Part shown: one piece after another, positions 41,796 through 51,555 of the stretch | Position numbering within the stretch: position 1 is the first letter of the stretch | Layout: the number at the start of each line of letters is the position of its first letter | Assembly: GCA_022315425.1 (NCBI GenBank) | Contig: JAIUPT010000016.1 | Location: forward strand, 124,001-188,000 | Direction: 5' to 3' | Origin: Pseudevernia furfuracea | Lineage: Eukaryota > Ascomycota > Lecanoromycetes > Lecanorales > Parmeliaceae | DNA length: 64,000 nucleotides | Notes under the pieces: generated by a model | What the model was told of the DNA's origin: nothing | Databases searched by the model: none | Seen by the model: only the letters and a program-made list of their open reading frames with translations | Made by a program: the position numbers and the translations under genes

Positions 41796-42455
41796 GTTGA
41801 CTAGAAGAGTAGGGCTTTTTGGTTGGAGTGTCTGGATTTTTGTTGCGCTCTTGTTGATATCGGATGTTCGATGCTCTGTGGAATTGATGATGAGATTGAA
41901 GGAAGTTTCTGAGGGGAATATGTTAACTATAAAAGTGTTAAAGATAAGAGAGTTAAAACTCCGGCCGTAACACAAAGAGCAAGTTGTAAAATACCAATTC
42001 ACATTACTTTTGTGTCCACGCAGAAAACGTTTAACCCTAGGACAAGGGTGCATAGACAAGGCATTGTCGTTCTCTTTGAGATTTTGCAGAGCAAAGAACG
42101 CGATGACAATGGTTTTCCTCCTTTGTGGCCACGACTGGGCACTCACTGTACGGTGGTAATCTAATCCATCTAATGACACGCTGTCTCCGTGCGCAACATG
42201 TCTTGGCCTTTGTGGCGCGGAGAAAAAGTATCTCATCATGTTCGGTCGATTGGAAGACATCTTTATACACCGGAGGAAAATATGGAAACTTGTAAGTGTT
42301 TCGTGCTCTGCCTTATGGTAGTAGGAGTCTTCTTCAACAATAATCTATCAATCAATCAATCTATGCGGAAATCAAGCAACTCAAACCCAAAAACGCACGC
42401 CGACCCGTCCACGCTTAATGAGCAACTCTCTGCCTTTGAAAACCCGCACGCTGTG
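41796..42455. other. Spacer between RING genes 3 and 4
   Basis: Promoter region of RING gene 3. The upstream extension of the RING 3 frame (to 42260) is not convincing as coding. Confidence 0.35.
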
Positions 42456-43391
42456 CTATGTGTTCCGCAACACGGCCCGTTCTACCGAAGCCGTTCCCTC
42501 GGCTGGAACTTGTGGTCCAGATCCCCCCGCTTCCAAGCGTGCCACGCGTTCCGTTATATGCCGATTGACCATAGCAATTAGCTCGCCTGGCATAAAAACC
42601 GGGGCACGGCACATGGGACATGAATTGTTATGATCTGAAACCCATCTCTCGATGCACGCGCGCCCGATGACGTGGTTGCAACGCAGCAAAATGGGCGTGT
42701 CGAGTGCGTTCGGATCGGTCCCGGGAAAGGGTTCGTGGCACACGGGGCAATCTTGCGAATGGTCAATTAGCTCGCCTGGCTCAAAGACGGGGGCACGGCA
42801 CATGGGACATGAATTGTTGTGATCTGAAACCCATCTCTCGATGCATGCGCGACCGATGACGTGGTTGCAACGTAGCAAAACGGGCGTGTCGGGTTCGTTC
42901 GGATCGGACCCGGGAAAGGGTTCGTGGCACACGGGGCAATCTTGCGATTCTTGCTCACTGCCATCGAGACTGACGACTGGCAGAGAATCCAGTGATCTCG
43001 CAACAGAGGATAGCTGCGCCCGGCGGGTTTCCTCGGCTGGGGGGATCTCGATGTCGCGATGATCGGTTCCACGGACTCGGTGGACGGTGTCCAAGCTGAG
43101 TTGAGCGAGACCTTGGGCTGTGTCAGCTTGATCGCGTAGAGCAATCTGGTCTTCCAGTTCGGCCTGGGTGCCAAGTAAACGCATGTTGTAGCTCATGCTG
43201 ATGAAGACCTGGACACCGTGGATTCCATGGATTCGTGAGTTCCCAAGTCTATGCGACCGGTAGGCTGTATCAAGATCTGTCATGGCCGCCTCTACTTGCC
43301 TATCGATACTGGTCCTCATGACGTTTGGAAAGCTCTCAACGCTTAGGTCGACGATAATGTTGACTCCATTACAGCCAACTAGATCCGCCAT
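42456..43391 (-). CDS. RING-finger protein 4, with two tandem RING domains
   Basis: The 311-residue single-exon protein has a helical N-terminal half (MADLVGCNGVNIIVDLSVES ...) and then two almost identical RING fingers. Each reads DCPVCHEPFPG, LLRCNHVIGRACIERWV and SCPMCRAP. Each has Gly instead of Cys/His at the fifth-ligand position. The duplication is a 63-residue unit, encoded by the tandem repeat at 42575-42952. A short tail follows. Two fingers in one chain could bind two E2 enzymes or replace dimerisation; that is inference. Confidence 0.82.
   Translation of the reverse strand: MADLVGCNGVNIIVDLSVESFPNVMRTSIDRQVEAAMTDLDTAYRSHRLGNSRIHGIHGVQVFISMSYNMRLLGTQAELEDQIALRDQADTAQGLAQLSLDTVHRVRGTDHRDIEIPPAEETRRAQLSSVARSLDSLPVVSLDGSEQESQDCPVCHEPFPGSDPNEPDTPVLLRCNHVIGRACIERWVSDHNNSCPMCRAPVFEPGELIDHSQDCPVCHEPFPGTDPNALDTPILLRCNHVIGRACIERWVSDHNNSCPMCRAPVFMPGELIAMVNRHITERVARLEAGGSGPQVPAEGTASVERAVLRNT
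42575..42952. repeat. 189-bp in-frame tandem duplication inside RING gene 4
   Basis: Units 42575-42763 and 42764-42952 are nearly identical; for example, GACATGAATTGTT-TGATCTGAAACCCATCTCTCGATGCA is present in both with single changes. The unit is 63 codons and encodes one complete RING plus its linker. Few differences imply recent origin or gene conversion. Confidence 0.9.
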
Positions 43392-43837
43392 AGTGGTTCT
43401 AAGAATCTTGCTTTTGGAGATGTGACGGAGACTGGTGGACAGTCGTTGCTTTTGTGTGACGTTGGTGTGAAGATGAGCGAAAGATCGTTGCTTTTGTGTG
43501 ACGTTGGTGTGAAGATGAGCGAGAGATATGGAAGTAGACTTCAGAATACTCCCTGTGCGAAGTCAGGCATGTCGATATTTAAAGTATCATGTACTCAACA
43601 ATGATCTTTGTGGAGGAAAACAAAGGACTCAACGACAATAGAGGGCTTCTTTGTGCACCAGCAAGCAACGATCCCAGAACAACGGGGCAAATACACAAAG
43701 GATTGTCATTGTAACTTAGAAATTTCCCCTCGATTATCCAGAGCGTTAAGTAACAAACCCAAAAACCCGCTTCCACCCCCACCACTCTCAACCTCATTCT
43801 TCAACAGCTCCACAGGCATCCCCTTTGCAAGAAGACC
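43392..43837. promoter_or_regulatory. Divergent intergenic region with a 42-bp tandem repeat
   Basis: This interval separates RING gene 4 (minus) from the gene at 43838 (plus). It includes two almost perfect copies of a 42-bp unit beginning TCGTTGCTTTTGTGTGACG (43443-43484 and 43485-43526), about 50-135 bp from the RING 4 start codon. The repeat could be regulatory or simply a replication slip. Confidence 0.45.
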
Positions 43838-45310
43838 GTGCATCGATCTCACTCAGCCCCGCTCTCACAAAACACTAGTGTAAAGTTTGGATTAGGCATG
43901 CAAGATCACCAGATGCTCTACACCATGACGTCGGCTGGATCGACCTCGTCAGAAGCACCAACGTTCAGCAGACGAGGCATGAAGAAATCGCTTGCCGACG
44001 AACTTGAGGGTGATTTTGAAGATGTATCACTGAGCCCAGGGGACCTTCTTGAACGGACGGAGAGTCCTAATGACAGCCGCGAGGAGATCATGGAGGACAT
44101 CAGAAGAGTGGAGGACGTGATCCCAGAAGAAGGCGAACAACCCACAGCTTCAGCACCCGCCAAAACCGCGCTCCGCCAACCAGCCAGAAAGACGAACTTC
44201 ATCGAGCACACAAGTCCGCTTGAGTCCACACTGCAACCCAAGTCTCTCAAAGAGCATACAACACTCATGGCTTCGAAACACAATCGGGAACTCATTGACA
44301 GGAACGCCGACGGCTTCTTCAACATGGAGACCATGCCGACAGTCAACGATGTGCAGCGACGCGCTCAACAGTCAAAGGGGATCGCGGCACTACAGAGGAC
44401 CCTAGCCCCTGCAACAACACTTTCTGACGCAGCTTCACCCAGCACCGGCAGTTCTCACGCCCGGTCTTCTACGGCCGGGGACTCGGTGAAACGTCCTTCG
44501 ACGCTCCGACAAGTTACCTTCGTCGAGCCCAAGGGTCGCAGGTCTGGCAAAGTCGAGGGTCCGTACCCGCACACTGCTGGCAGAACCCAGGCTGCATCTC
44601 GCTTCTCGCTAGGGCGTCATCTGGTAGCAGCGGGCCATATGAAGAAGCTTCCAGAGCCATCAGCACCCGCCAGGTTTGTGAAATTGCCAACGGACCCCGT
44701 TGTCAACTTCAAACGCAACTTCAGCGAGTTTGGTCTCAAGATCACGATCCCGGAGCCGGAGCCTGATGAGTGTGAAGATGATGACTCCGGATCCACCACC
44801 TCAATACCAGACGTTGACTCTGCAGGTGATCTCCAGTTCAAACCGAAAAAACACCCCGACTCCAAAGCCCACAACGGTTCACCTCGACTTGGAAACGGAG
44901 TAACACGTGTGTATAATCCAAATCACTGCCTCGAACCCTCATGCCCTATCAAATGGGCGCATGCGAAAGGTCCATACCACCACATGGGCGACCGCCACAA
45001 CAAGATAATGACTGGGCTCTTTGGGCATTCAAACCCGCCTCCTGAGATCTGGAACGCGTATTGCAACATGATTCACCTCACGTGCGACGGTGAAGTCCTA
45101 TCGCCCGACGGACGTCCTGAGTCGAAAGCGGAGGAAGACTTGGTCATTGCCTTTGCGATGTTTCATTTTGGGGGATTGAATGGCATTTCTGGCAAGGAAT
45201 TTCATCAGCGTTATGCAGGCCGGCACATGTCTTCCAGGGTCGGGCTACAATCTTCGAGTACCACCTCGTCGGCAGGGTCGTGCTGCTCTGGCCTAGGAAT
45301 CCGGAAATGA
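43838..45310 (+). CDS. Hypothetical protein with C-terminal Cys-x4-Cys/GPYxHxG module (copy A)
   Basis: The single-exon frame encodes 490 residues; internal Met codons at 43898 and 43925 are alternative starts. Residues 1-340 are polar, Ser/Pro/Glu-rich and probably disordered. Near the C-terminus, from about residue 364, lies HCLEPSCPIKWAHAKG then PYHHMGDRHNKI and LFGHSNPPPEIWNAYC. The neighbouring gene at 46228-46836 has the same ordered set of motifs. The spaced Cys and His residues suggest a small metal-binding fold. I do not recognise it as a named domain. The long variable N-terminus with a conserved C-terminal module recalls adaptor or effector proteins. Confidence 0.65.
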   Translation: MHRSHSAPLSQNTSVKFGLGMQDHQMLYTMTSAGSTSSEAPTFSRRGMKKSLADELEGDFEDVSLSPGDLLERTESPNDSREEIMEDIRRVEDVIPEEGEQPTASAPAKTALRQPARKTNFIEHTSPLESTLQPKSLKEHTTLMASKHNRELIDRNADGFFNMETMPTVNDVQRRAQQSKGIAALQRTLAPATTLSDAASPSTGSSHARSSTAGDSVKRPSTLRQVTFVEPKGRRSGKVEGPYPHTAGRTQAASRFSLGRHLVAAGHMKKLPEPSAPARFVKLPTDPVVNFKRNFSEFGLKITIPEPEPDECEDDDSGSTTSIPDVDSAGDLQFKPKKHPDSKAHNGSPRLGNGVTRVYNPNHCLEPSCPIKWAHAKGPYHHMGDRHNKIMTGLFGHSNPPPEIWNAYCNMIHLTCDGEVLSPDGRPESKAEEDLVIAFAMFHFGGLNGISGKEFHQRYAGRHMSSRVGLQSSSTTSSAGSCCSGLGIRK

Positions 45311-46227
45311 CTTAGATGCTCCTTCGACGTATGCTTCCAGTATTTGTGGTAGTATTGTGTAGTCTTTTTCCAGGTTGATCAGGGTCGGGGCGTTTTGCTT
45401 GGGATTCTTGTGGAAAGTGATAGGATATAGATAAGATCTTACTTTAATTCTGAAATCTTTGCTAGCCAATACAAATCGATAAATGCTGCTTGTGTTATGA
45501 AATCTTAGTAGGATAGTCCTTTTTTGTAGACAGTACGGAGGACCGCACCAAAAGTCCTGGACAGCGCTAGTGGTAGCCCTAACCCTATCTTCGAAAAGCG
45601 ACCCTATAGCTGAGTTCTAGGCGCATTTTCTAGGTAGCTCTTTAGGCTGGACGCTTTCCGAGGTTTTAGCGCAGGAATCTTGGCGTCCAGGACTTTTGGT
45701 GCGGTCCCCCGTAGAGCGCTATCGCTATCTGTATTTTGGTGGTGTATCAGTAGAAAAAAGATTAAATCAGCGATCCCTAGGATTTTGCAAAAATCATTTG
45801 ACACCTTACAAGGTAAGCGGCTCAGACTTGCTCTGTCCAGTTGGCATGAACCATGCTACCTAGATCCGGGCATCACATGACGTCCATCTCTGTGTGTAAC
45901 CACACTTTGACCCTTGCTTCTCGACAACCATGAGTACCGAAAAACATGAGCTTTCTTCGATCCACCAAGAAGCTATCGTGACAGGACCGAATAAGGCAAT
46001 GATGTGTCATTGTGTTTGAGACAAGTCATTGTAGGTTGTTAACACTTCCGCGCTCAGCCCACTTGTCTAACATCACGGGGCACTAGTCGGAAACCCAGCT
46101 GCATAGCACCTCCATACATAAACGAACCACCCACCGCTTCTTTGAAGCATTTTGAGCTCGGAGATCCTCCTCAACGCCATCAGTCCTTCTCATCAGCAAA
46201 CATCGATATCGAAGCGTACCCGCGAAA
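45311..46227. other. Spacer between the two paralogs, containing a MITE
   Basis: Apart from the inverted-repeat element at 45534-45713 nothing is recognised. The last 150 bp form the leader of the gene at 46228. Confidence 0.4.
45534..45713. mobile_element. MITE with 28-bp terminal inverted repeats and TA target site
   Basis: The left end, CGGAGGACCGCACCAAAAGT followed by CCTGGAC (45536-45562), is mirrored at 45685-45711 as GTCCAGG then ACTTTTGGTGCGGTCCCCCG. Only one position of the 27 or so differs. TA flanks both ends (45534-45535 and 45712-45713). About 180 bp in all, with no coding capacity, it fits a non-autonomous Tc1/mariner-superfamily element (TA target). Confidence 0.75.
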
Positions 46228-46836
46228 ATGCCTATCGCACCGCAGACAGCTGAATCCAGGGCTTCTCCTCAGACCTCAAGCCTACCGTTATTGGCTGTCC
46301 CAAGCACGCAAGCCCACGAACGAGTGACTGCTTCATCCGGGGCCTCAAAGCCCCTGTCGAACGCGCCTTTTCTAGATTCCGACGACGACCTGTCAGACGC
46401 ACCAGAAAGCCCTGTCTTCCCGAACTCGCCAAGGTCCTCGAATCTTTGGCACAATGCACTTCCTTCAGACTCAGGTTGCGCCCTCTCTGACGCGCCTCCT
46501 TCAGACTCAGACTCGGACCTTTCCGACGCACCGGACAGCCCCGTTTGGCCTGAGGGTCCCAAAGCTCCACCACGTCCGCACCGTTGCGTGGAAAAAGACT
46601 GTCCTGTTAGGCAGGCAATCCGTCGTCATCACCACGGACCATATCTACACACAGGCGAGCCGCCACGGACAGCTGAGACTATTTTCGGGAGCAGCAACCC
46701 ACCGCCTCATGTTTGGGAGTCGTGGATGAAGATCCAGGCTAAGAATTGTGACAGTACTGTCGAGGATGACTGGAATGTTCTCGGGTTCCTTAGGTGGCAT
46801 GTTGATAACCCGAATACCAGCCTTATGGGTATCTAA
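46228..46836 (+). CDS. Hypothetical protein with C-terminal Cys-x4-Cys/GPYxHxG module (copy B)
   Basis: This 202-residue single-exon protein is a shorter relative of the product of 43838-45310. The N-terminal half is disordered and carries the repeated phrase DLSDAP(E/D)SPV (twice, with a weaker LSDAPPSD between). The C-terminal module begins at Cys120-x4-Cys125 (HRCVEKDCPV), then HHHGPYLHTGEPP and IFGSSNPPPHVWESW. Two adjacent genes sharing a module on the same strand suggest tandem duplication followed by strong divergence of the N-terminal arms. Function unknown. Confidence 0.6.
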   Translation: MPIAPQTAESRASPQTSSLPLLAVPSTQAHERVTASSGASKPLSNAPFLDSDDDLSDAPESPVFPNSPRSSNLWHNALPSDSGCALSDAPPSDSDSDLSDAPDSPVWPEGPKAPPRPHRCVEKDCPVRQAIRRHHHGPYLHTGEPPRTAETIFGSSNPPPHVWESWMKIQAKNCDSTVEDDWNVLGFLRWHVDNPNTSLMGI

Positions 46837-47288
46837 GGAGCGAAAGCTGTCTGAGAGAGTTGGAAAGGGTGACATTGCCGTTGTGAGGATTCCGTGGGTG
46901 AAGAAATGCTTTTGTTGTGGCTAGCATGAATGAGAGCTCTGGTTTCTGGGAGTAGATTAGTAGATGATCAACGTCATGTGCCAAATGAAAGGTATCAGAC
47001 CAAATACTTTTCGTAAATGCTGCCTGCTATTTGCTATCTTGAGCTTGATTGCTACTTGATAGCCCCTCACGCCTTTTCACCTCCGGAGCTATCTGAAGCT
47101 CTCGAAGTCTAAATGCATTAGATGCGGAAGTGCTGTTTTTAAATTGTACTCTACCCAGCGGTTGAACGCTGATAAGTTTGAGTTCGCACCGTTTTATCGT
47201 TCTTTGGATCGGACGTATGGGCTATCCAGCCAAGTTTTAAATCATAATTCTCTCACTTTCCCAATCATGTCGGTCCCCTGCTCCAACC
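46837..47288. other. Intergenic, no gene seen
   Basis: Convergent 3' flanks of the paralog gene and the CorA-like gene. Confidence 0.35.
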
Positions 47289-50200
47289 TTACTCACCTTT
47301 CTCCCTCCCCCTCCAAGCCCTCCCCAAAAACCTTTGCGTCAATGTCCCATAAAACGCCGCCACCAACGCCGCACTCAGGATCACAAAAGCGACCGGTGCC
47401 CCAATGGCCCAAAAAAGCGTCTGCCCGCTCTGCATATCGCGCAAATCGCTCGTGTTCATGCCTAGATAGCTCGTCACGAAGCTTAATGGCAAGAAAATGA
47501 TAGTGACGACGGTGAAGACGATGATGGCCTTGTTGTTGGATTCGGCCTTTAAGGAGATGGATTGTGCGGCAAGAAAGCGGGCGGTTTCCGCTTGAACTTG
47601 GAGTTCGTCGAAATCTTCAATGCGTTGGGAGATGGATTCTAGGATGCGGTCGAGGATGGAGACGGAGAGGGAGCCAACGCCGTATGTGACGGTAATAGTG
47701 GACTTGAATTCGCGGAGGGTGTCATATTGTTGTTTCAGGGTGTTTTTGATTATATCAAGTTCTTCGCGGAGGAGTTTTATGTCGTCGTAGACCTGCTGGT
47801 TGTTAGCATCTGGTTGTAGGCTAGCAAAGCCTGTAGTATTATTACCTTTACACTGGCGGAGTCTCTGACGATGCCCTGTATTTTGGTCGTATACTCAGCA
47901 TATATCTCGGTCAGATGGAAGTCACCCTCCGTGGACATGGTAGAGATCAGATTCGCCAAAATCAGAGACACTAATGCCTCGGAATCCACAGCTTGAAAGC
48001 CTGATGAGTCACGATAATCATCCGTATGTATCATCAAAAGCAGCTGCTTTCTGCCTTCCACGAGAATACTCTCACAATCGTCGAATGTGGTTTGCATCTG
48101 ACTCCACGAGTAGTCACTCCATTTCGAAATGCTACTGATGACAACGAGCAGCAAAACGAGGTGCTGGAATGCTGCTAGAAGAGCTCGAGGAATCTGGTAC
48201 CTTTGCTGCTTGCTTCCATCCTCAGCACGTACTCCCATTTGTATACTTTGGATCAATTTGCAAATTTCAGAGAGGCGTGAGTGGACATAGCGCAATACAT
48301 TCTCATCCTGTCAAAGGTCAGTCACGGTTGTATGAAGAAATCAGGAGGCCGTACCTTCTCATTTAACAACTTGTGTAAAGCACCCCAGTACTTAGAGATC
48401 ACAGGAGCGTCGTATCCTTTAGGGACAAAAGCGAGCAGAATTTTACTAGCTAGATCAAAGATCGCTAATTTAACAGACCCTAGGTCATCCTGACCCGACG
48501 CGCTTGCGACCAAACGGTTCAAATTTCTCAATGACGGTCTTCTCGATTGGCTGACGGGCTTCGTGACGTTCCGCTCCTGCCCAGCATCCCAGTCAGTCAC
48601 GCCAGTTCTGGAATTTCTAATCGTATTCATCGAAGATGCTACATCGGCATAAGTATTCTCTGCGGTCATCTCATACAGTTCGGCATATTCGGGTTTTCCT
48701 TTTTTGGGCTTCTTGAGGGTGACATGAACCTCGGCCATCACCGTATGCAAGATCAACTCCTCCGTTTTCGACGTATTGATCACTTGCTTTATGTTCTTAG
48801 CCGGTTTCTTGAGGAGAGACTTAAGATTGGGCGCTTCAGATGCGTTCGGTAATTGGGGAAGTTTTTGGGCCAGGTCACGACTCTGAGACTCCTTTTGCTC
48901 TGCTGACCACAGAAAGATTGGGAGATCGATTGTTGGTTCAGCTGAAATAGGGGACGAAACTTCGAGCGCAGGCGGCGATGTCGCTATTTTGGGTAACACT
49001 GCAGATTCTTTGTGTGCAAGTTTGATCAATCTCTTGAGCTTCGGTTTGCTCTCAAGGTTATGTTTCGAAAATAAGACCTTCTTCGGCTTTGTCGGGGCTG
49101 TTTCGCCCTGGCTTACGCCAGAGTCACCGTTGGCAGAAATGTGTAGAGCATTGGACGGTCCGAAGCTAGCAGGTGGATCTAGCGTAGCAGGTAACGCAGT
49201 GGAAGAGCCATGAGGTGAGCCTTCAAGAACATCAGACAGTTTAGTCGAACCACTTGGGTCTCTGTTTTGCTTGTCAAATATAGTTGCGGCGCTAGGTTCA
49301 GCTCGATCTCTAAGTTCATCATCTTTCTTCGCACCTTCTGCATTGCTAAGCTTGTGGATCCCACCTTCAAGGACCGAAGACCTGACCAGGTCCCAGTAAG
49401 ATCGCGCCAACTGTTTTTCTGATGGGCGGTAGTAGATATCATTGCTGTTCGTCATGGGAGAGATTGGACTGCTTCGAAGACCAAATAACTGCCTGTCACG
49501 TACGTGTGATCTTACCAGCTCCCAGCCCGAGCGTGAGTGGTTAGGCAAAGTCGAGGTCCTAGAGAGAGAATGAGCACTTGGCATGTGGGAACGTATATGG
49601 GTTTGGGCACGAGGAACAATGCCATAGTCGACGTCTTTGAAGTATGGCCTTCGGGAAGCATCGTAGTTTCTATCCTGAATAATCCATGGCTGACTTGCGC
49701 CGCTCCTAGCGGAGGGCTCTTCAGAAGACGGTTCATAAGCGGAGCTTGAGAATGCAATGTCTCTCTTGAGTAGTCGCGAACTAGACGTAGACCGGGATCT
49801 TGATCCAAGCCTCGCCCGATATCTGTCTGTTAGGCTCGAAGGAGAATCATGCTCGAGTTCACGACTAGGTCGAGGCCACTGATCATATCGCCTTGGAATA
49901 ATGATCCTAGATCTTTCTCTTGCATTTTGCGCTATAGGTGCGTCCAGATCCAAGCCAGCAGCGTTCAGCTCCAACAACTTTCCTTCTAGGGCTGGTATCT
50001 TGTGCTCCTTCAAGTCTTCAATCCTCTTGGCATCCCCCCTACCCTCCGCTTCCCGACACTTAGCCTGTAGACAACGTAAACGATCAACGACAGGCGTGAT
50101 ACTGACACAGCTCACGTCACTTGATATTGAGGACTCACTGGCATCGCTGCCTTCTTCATCATCCGAGCTGAGGGTTGGCGAAGTATCGGAGCTGTTATCT

Positions 50201-51555
50201 GAATCCAGGATAACCTCGTTGCCTTCGTCGTCGCAGTAGGTGACCAACAATCGACTAGAGATGGTCTCATTATCAACAAGCCTTATGTGAATGACCTCGG
50301 TCTTCTTCTGCTCAACAAGCTTGGGCCAATTTTCTGCGTTCACGAGATTCCCATCCCTGGCAACAACGAGTTCGTATACTGGTCCACCTTTGAGTAGTTG
50401 ATCTCTGATGAAACTGTATTCATCATGGAGGCAATTTTCTGTAATCTGCCTTACAAGATCGAACCAGGTTTTGCAAAACCGTAAAGGCAGGTAGAAGTCC
50501 TTTCCCCGAGCGTCAGTAAAATGCACTGACCACGTTGCTTCGTCCTGTTGGGCAGCCGTATAAGATATGAGCTTGATGGTATCACCGCGCAAAACGGAAG
50601 CATCAAGGGCCGCACAGGTGATGATAGTAGTATTATTGATTATAAGTGCCCATATGTCAGGAACATGTACGACGTGATCCTCGTATGCCAAGTGGTCTTT
50701 GATGGACGTAGTCTTGGTGATGACCTGCTCCTTGTCGCGCCTTTTGGTCGATTCAAGCCGGTAGCGTGACTGTAAAAGCGCACGGACAGGATGGCCTTCA
50801 AAGTCTTTGGTTGATGTATGACGTTTGGGGCAACAAGTTGTGAAGACAGGAAGGCTAACAAAGGTCGCGGTCTTCCGGATGTGACTCTCTCCAGGAGGGA
50901 AAGACCCATCAACGTCGGGATCTTTACCTTCGTACACTAGGGTGATCGGCTTGAGGTACCGCCCATGCACAAATTTCTTCTCCGAGGTATTCTGGACCTT
51001 TTTCAAGAGACGCCCGACCAAAGCCATATCATCGTCGCCGAGGCCAGGGATTTTCGTCACTTGAAAAAAGAATTGGTTCAATGTCATGGCGTCGCTTGGA
51101 ATATGCTTCCAACGGCTTTCACAACAGATATCTTCTGGACTTGGTGTCTCTCCTCCATCTTTTACTGTCAATGTGACAATTTCTCGACCTTCATCGTCAG
51201 GGACCCATTTTGTAGATATAATCTCCAGCAATTCCTGGGGAGAAAAAGCCGCAGAAGCCCCCGAGGTCTCCCGATCTCTACCAAGCGGTGCAGAGTATCC
51301 GAGACCGTATGAATTCTCTTCAAGATAACCTTTTTCCTCATCTCTGGATTGATTGCTCATGTGGCGTAGGGGTACGGTATATCGTAGACGTCTTCGAGGT
51401 TCGAAATCGCCTGTGCCTCCATGGTGTAGATTTCTGTCACTAAATTGCGAGTCCCCTGTCGGCCGCTTGCGTATCTGTGAGCGTGAAGGGTAGGCTCTGT
51501 GTAGGGGAAAGCTGTCCGTCCTGTCGAAAGCGAAGGGTTCCTCCTCGAAGTCCAT
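47289..51555 (-). CDS. CorA-like Mg2+ transporter-type protein with a very long N-terminal region
   Basis: Three exons (48355-51555, 47846-48307, 47289-47792) with introns of 47 and 53 nt join in phase to 1388 residues. The C-terminal 320 residues form the CorA-like part: long helices (LLREELDIIKNTLKQQYDTL) and two membrane helices around YLGMNTSDLRDM, which contains the GMN signature of CorA/Mrs2 channels. The N-terminal 1070 residues are unusual. A structured region at about residues 110-420 (for example TEVIHIRLVDNETISSRLLV) is followed by Ser/Arg-rich disordered stretches. CorA channels carry Mg2+; fungal CorA-like proteins with long extensions are common but uncharacterised. A possible extra 5' exon (frame 51627-51911, intron acceptor TTCAG just before CATTGC) could lengthen the N-terminus. 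Confidence 0.85.

Noticed and set aside
41796..42260. N-terminal extension of RING gene 3
   Set aside because: Composition is non-coding. The ATG at 41795 places the RING as in its relatives.
45577..45590. CCCTAACCCT telomere-like motif
   Set aside because: A single partial unit inside the MITE, not an array.
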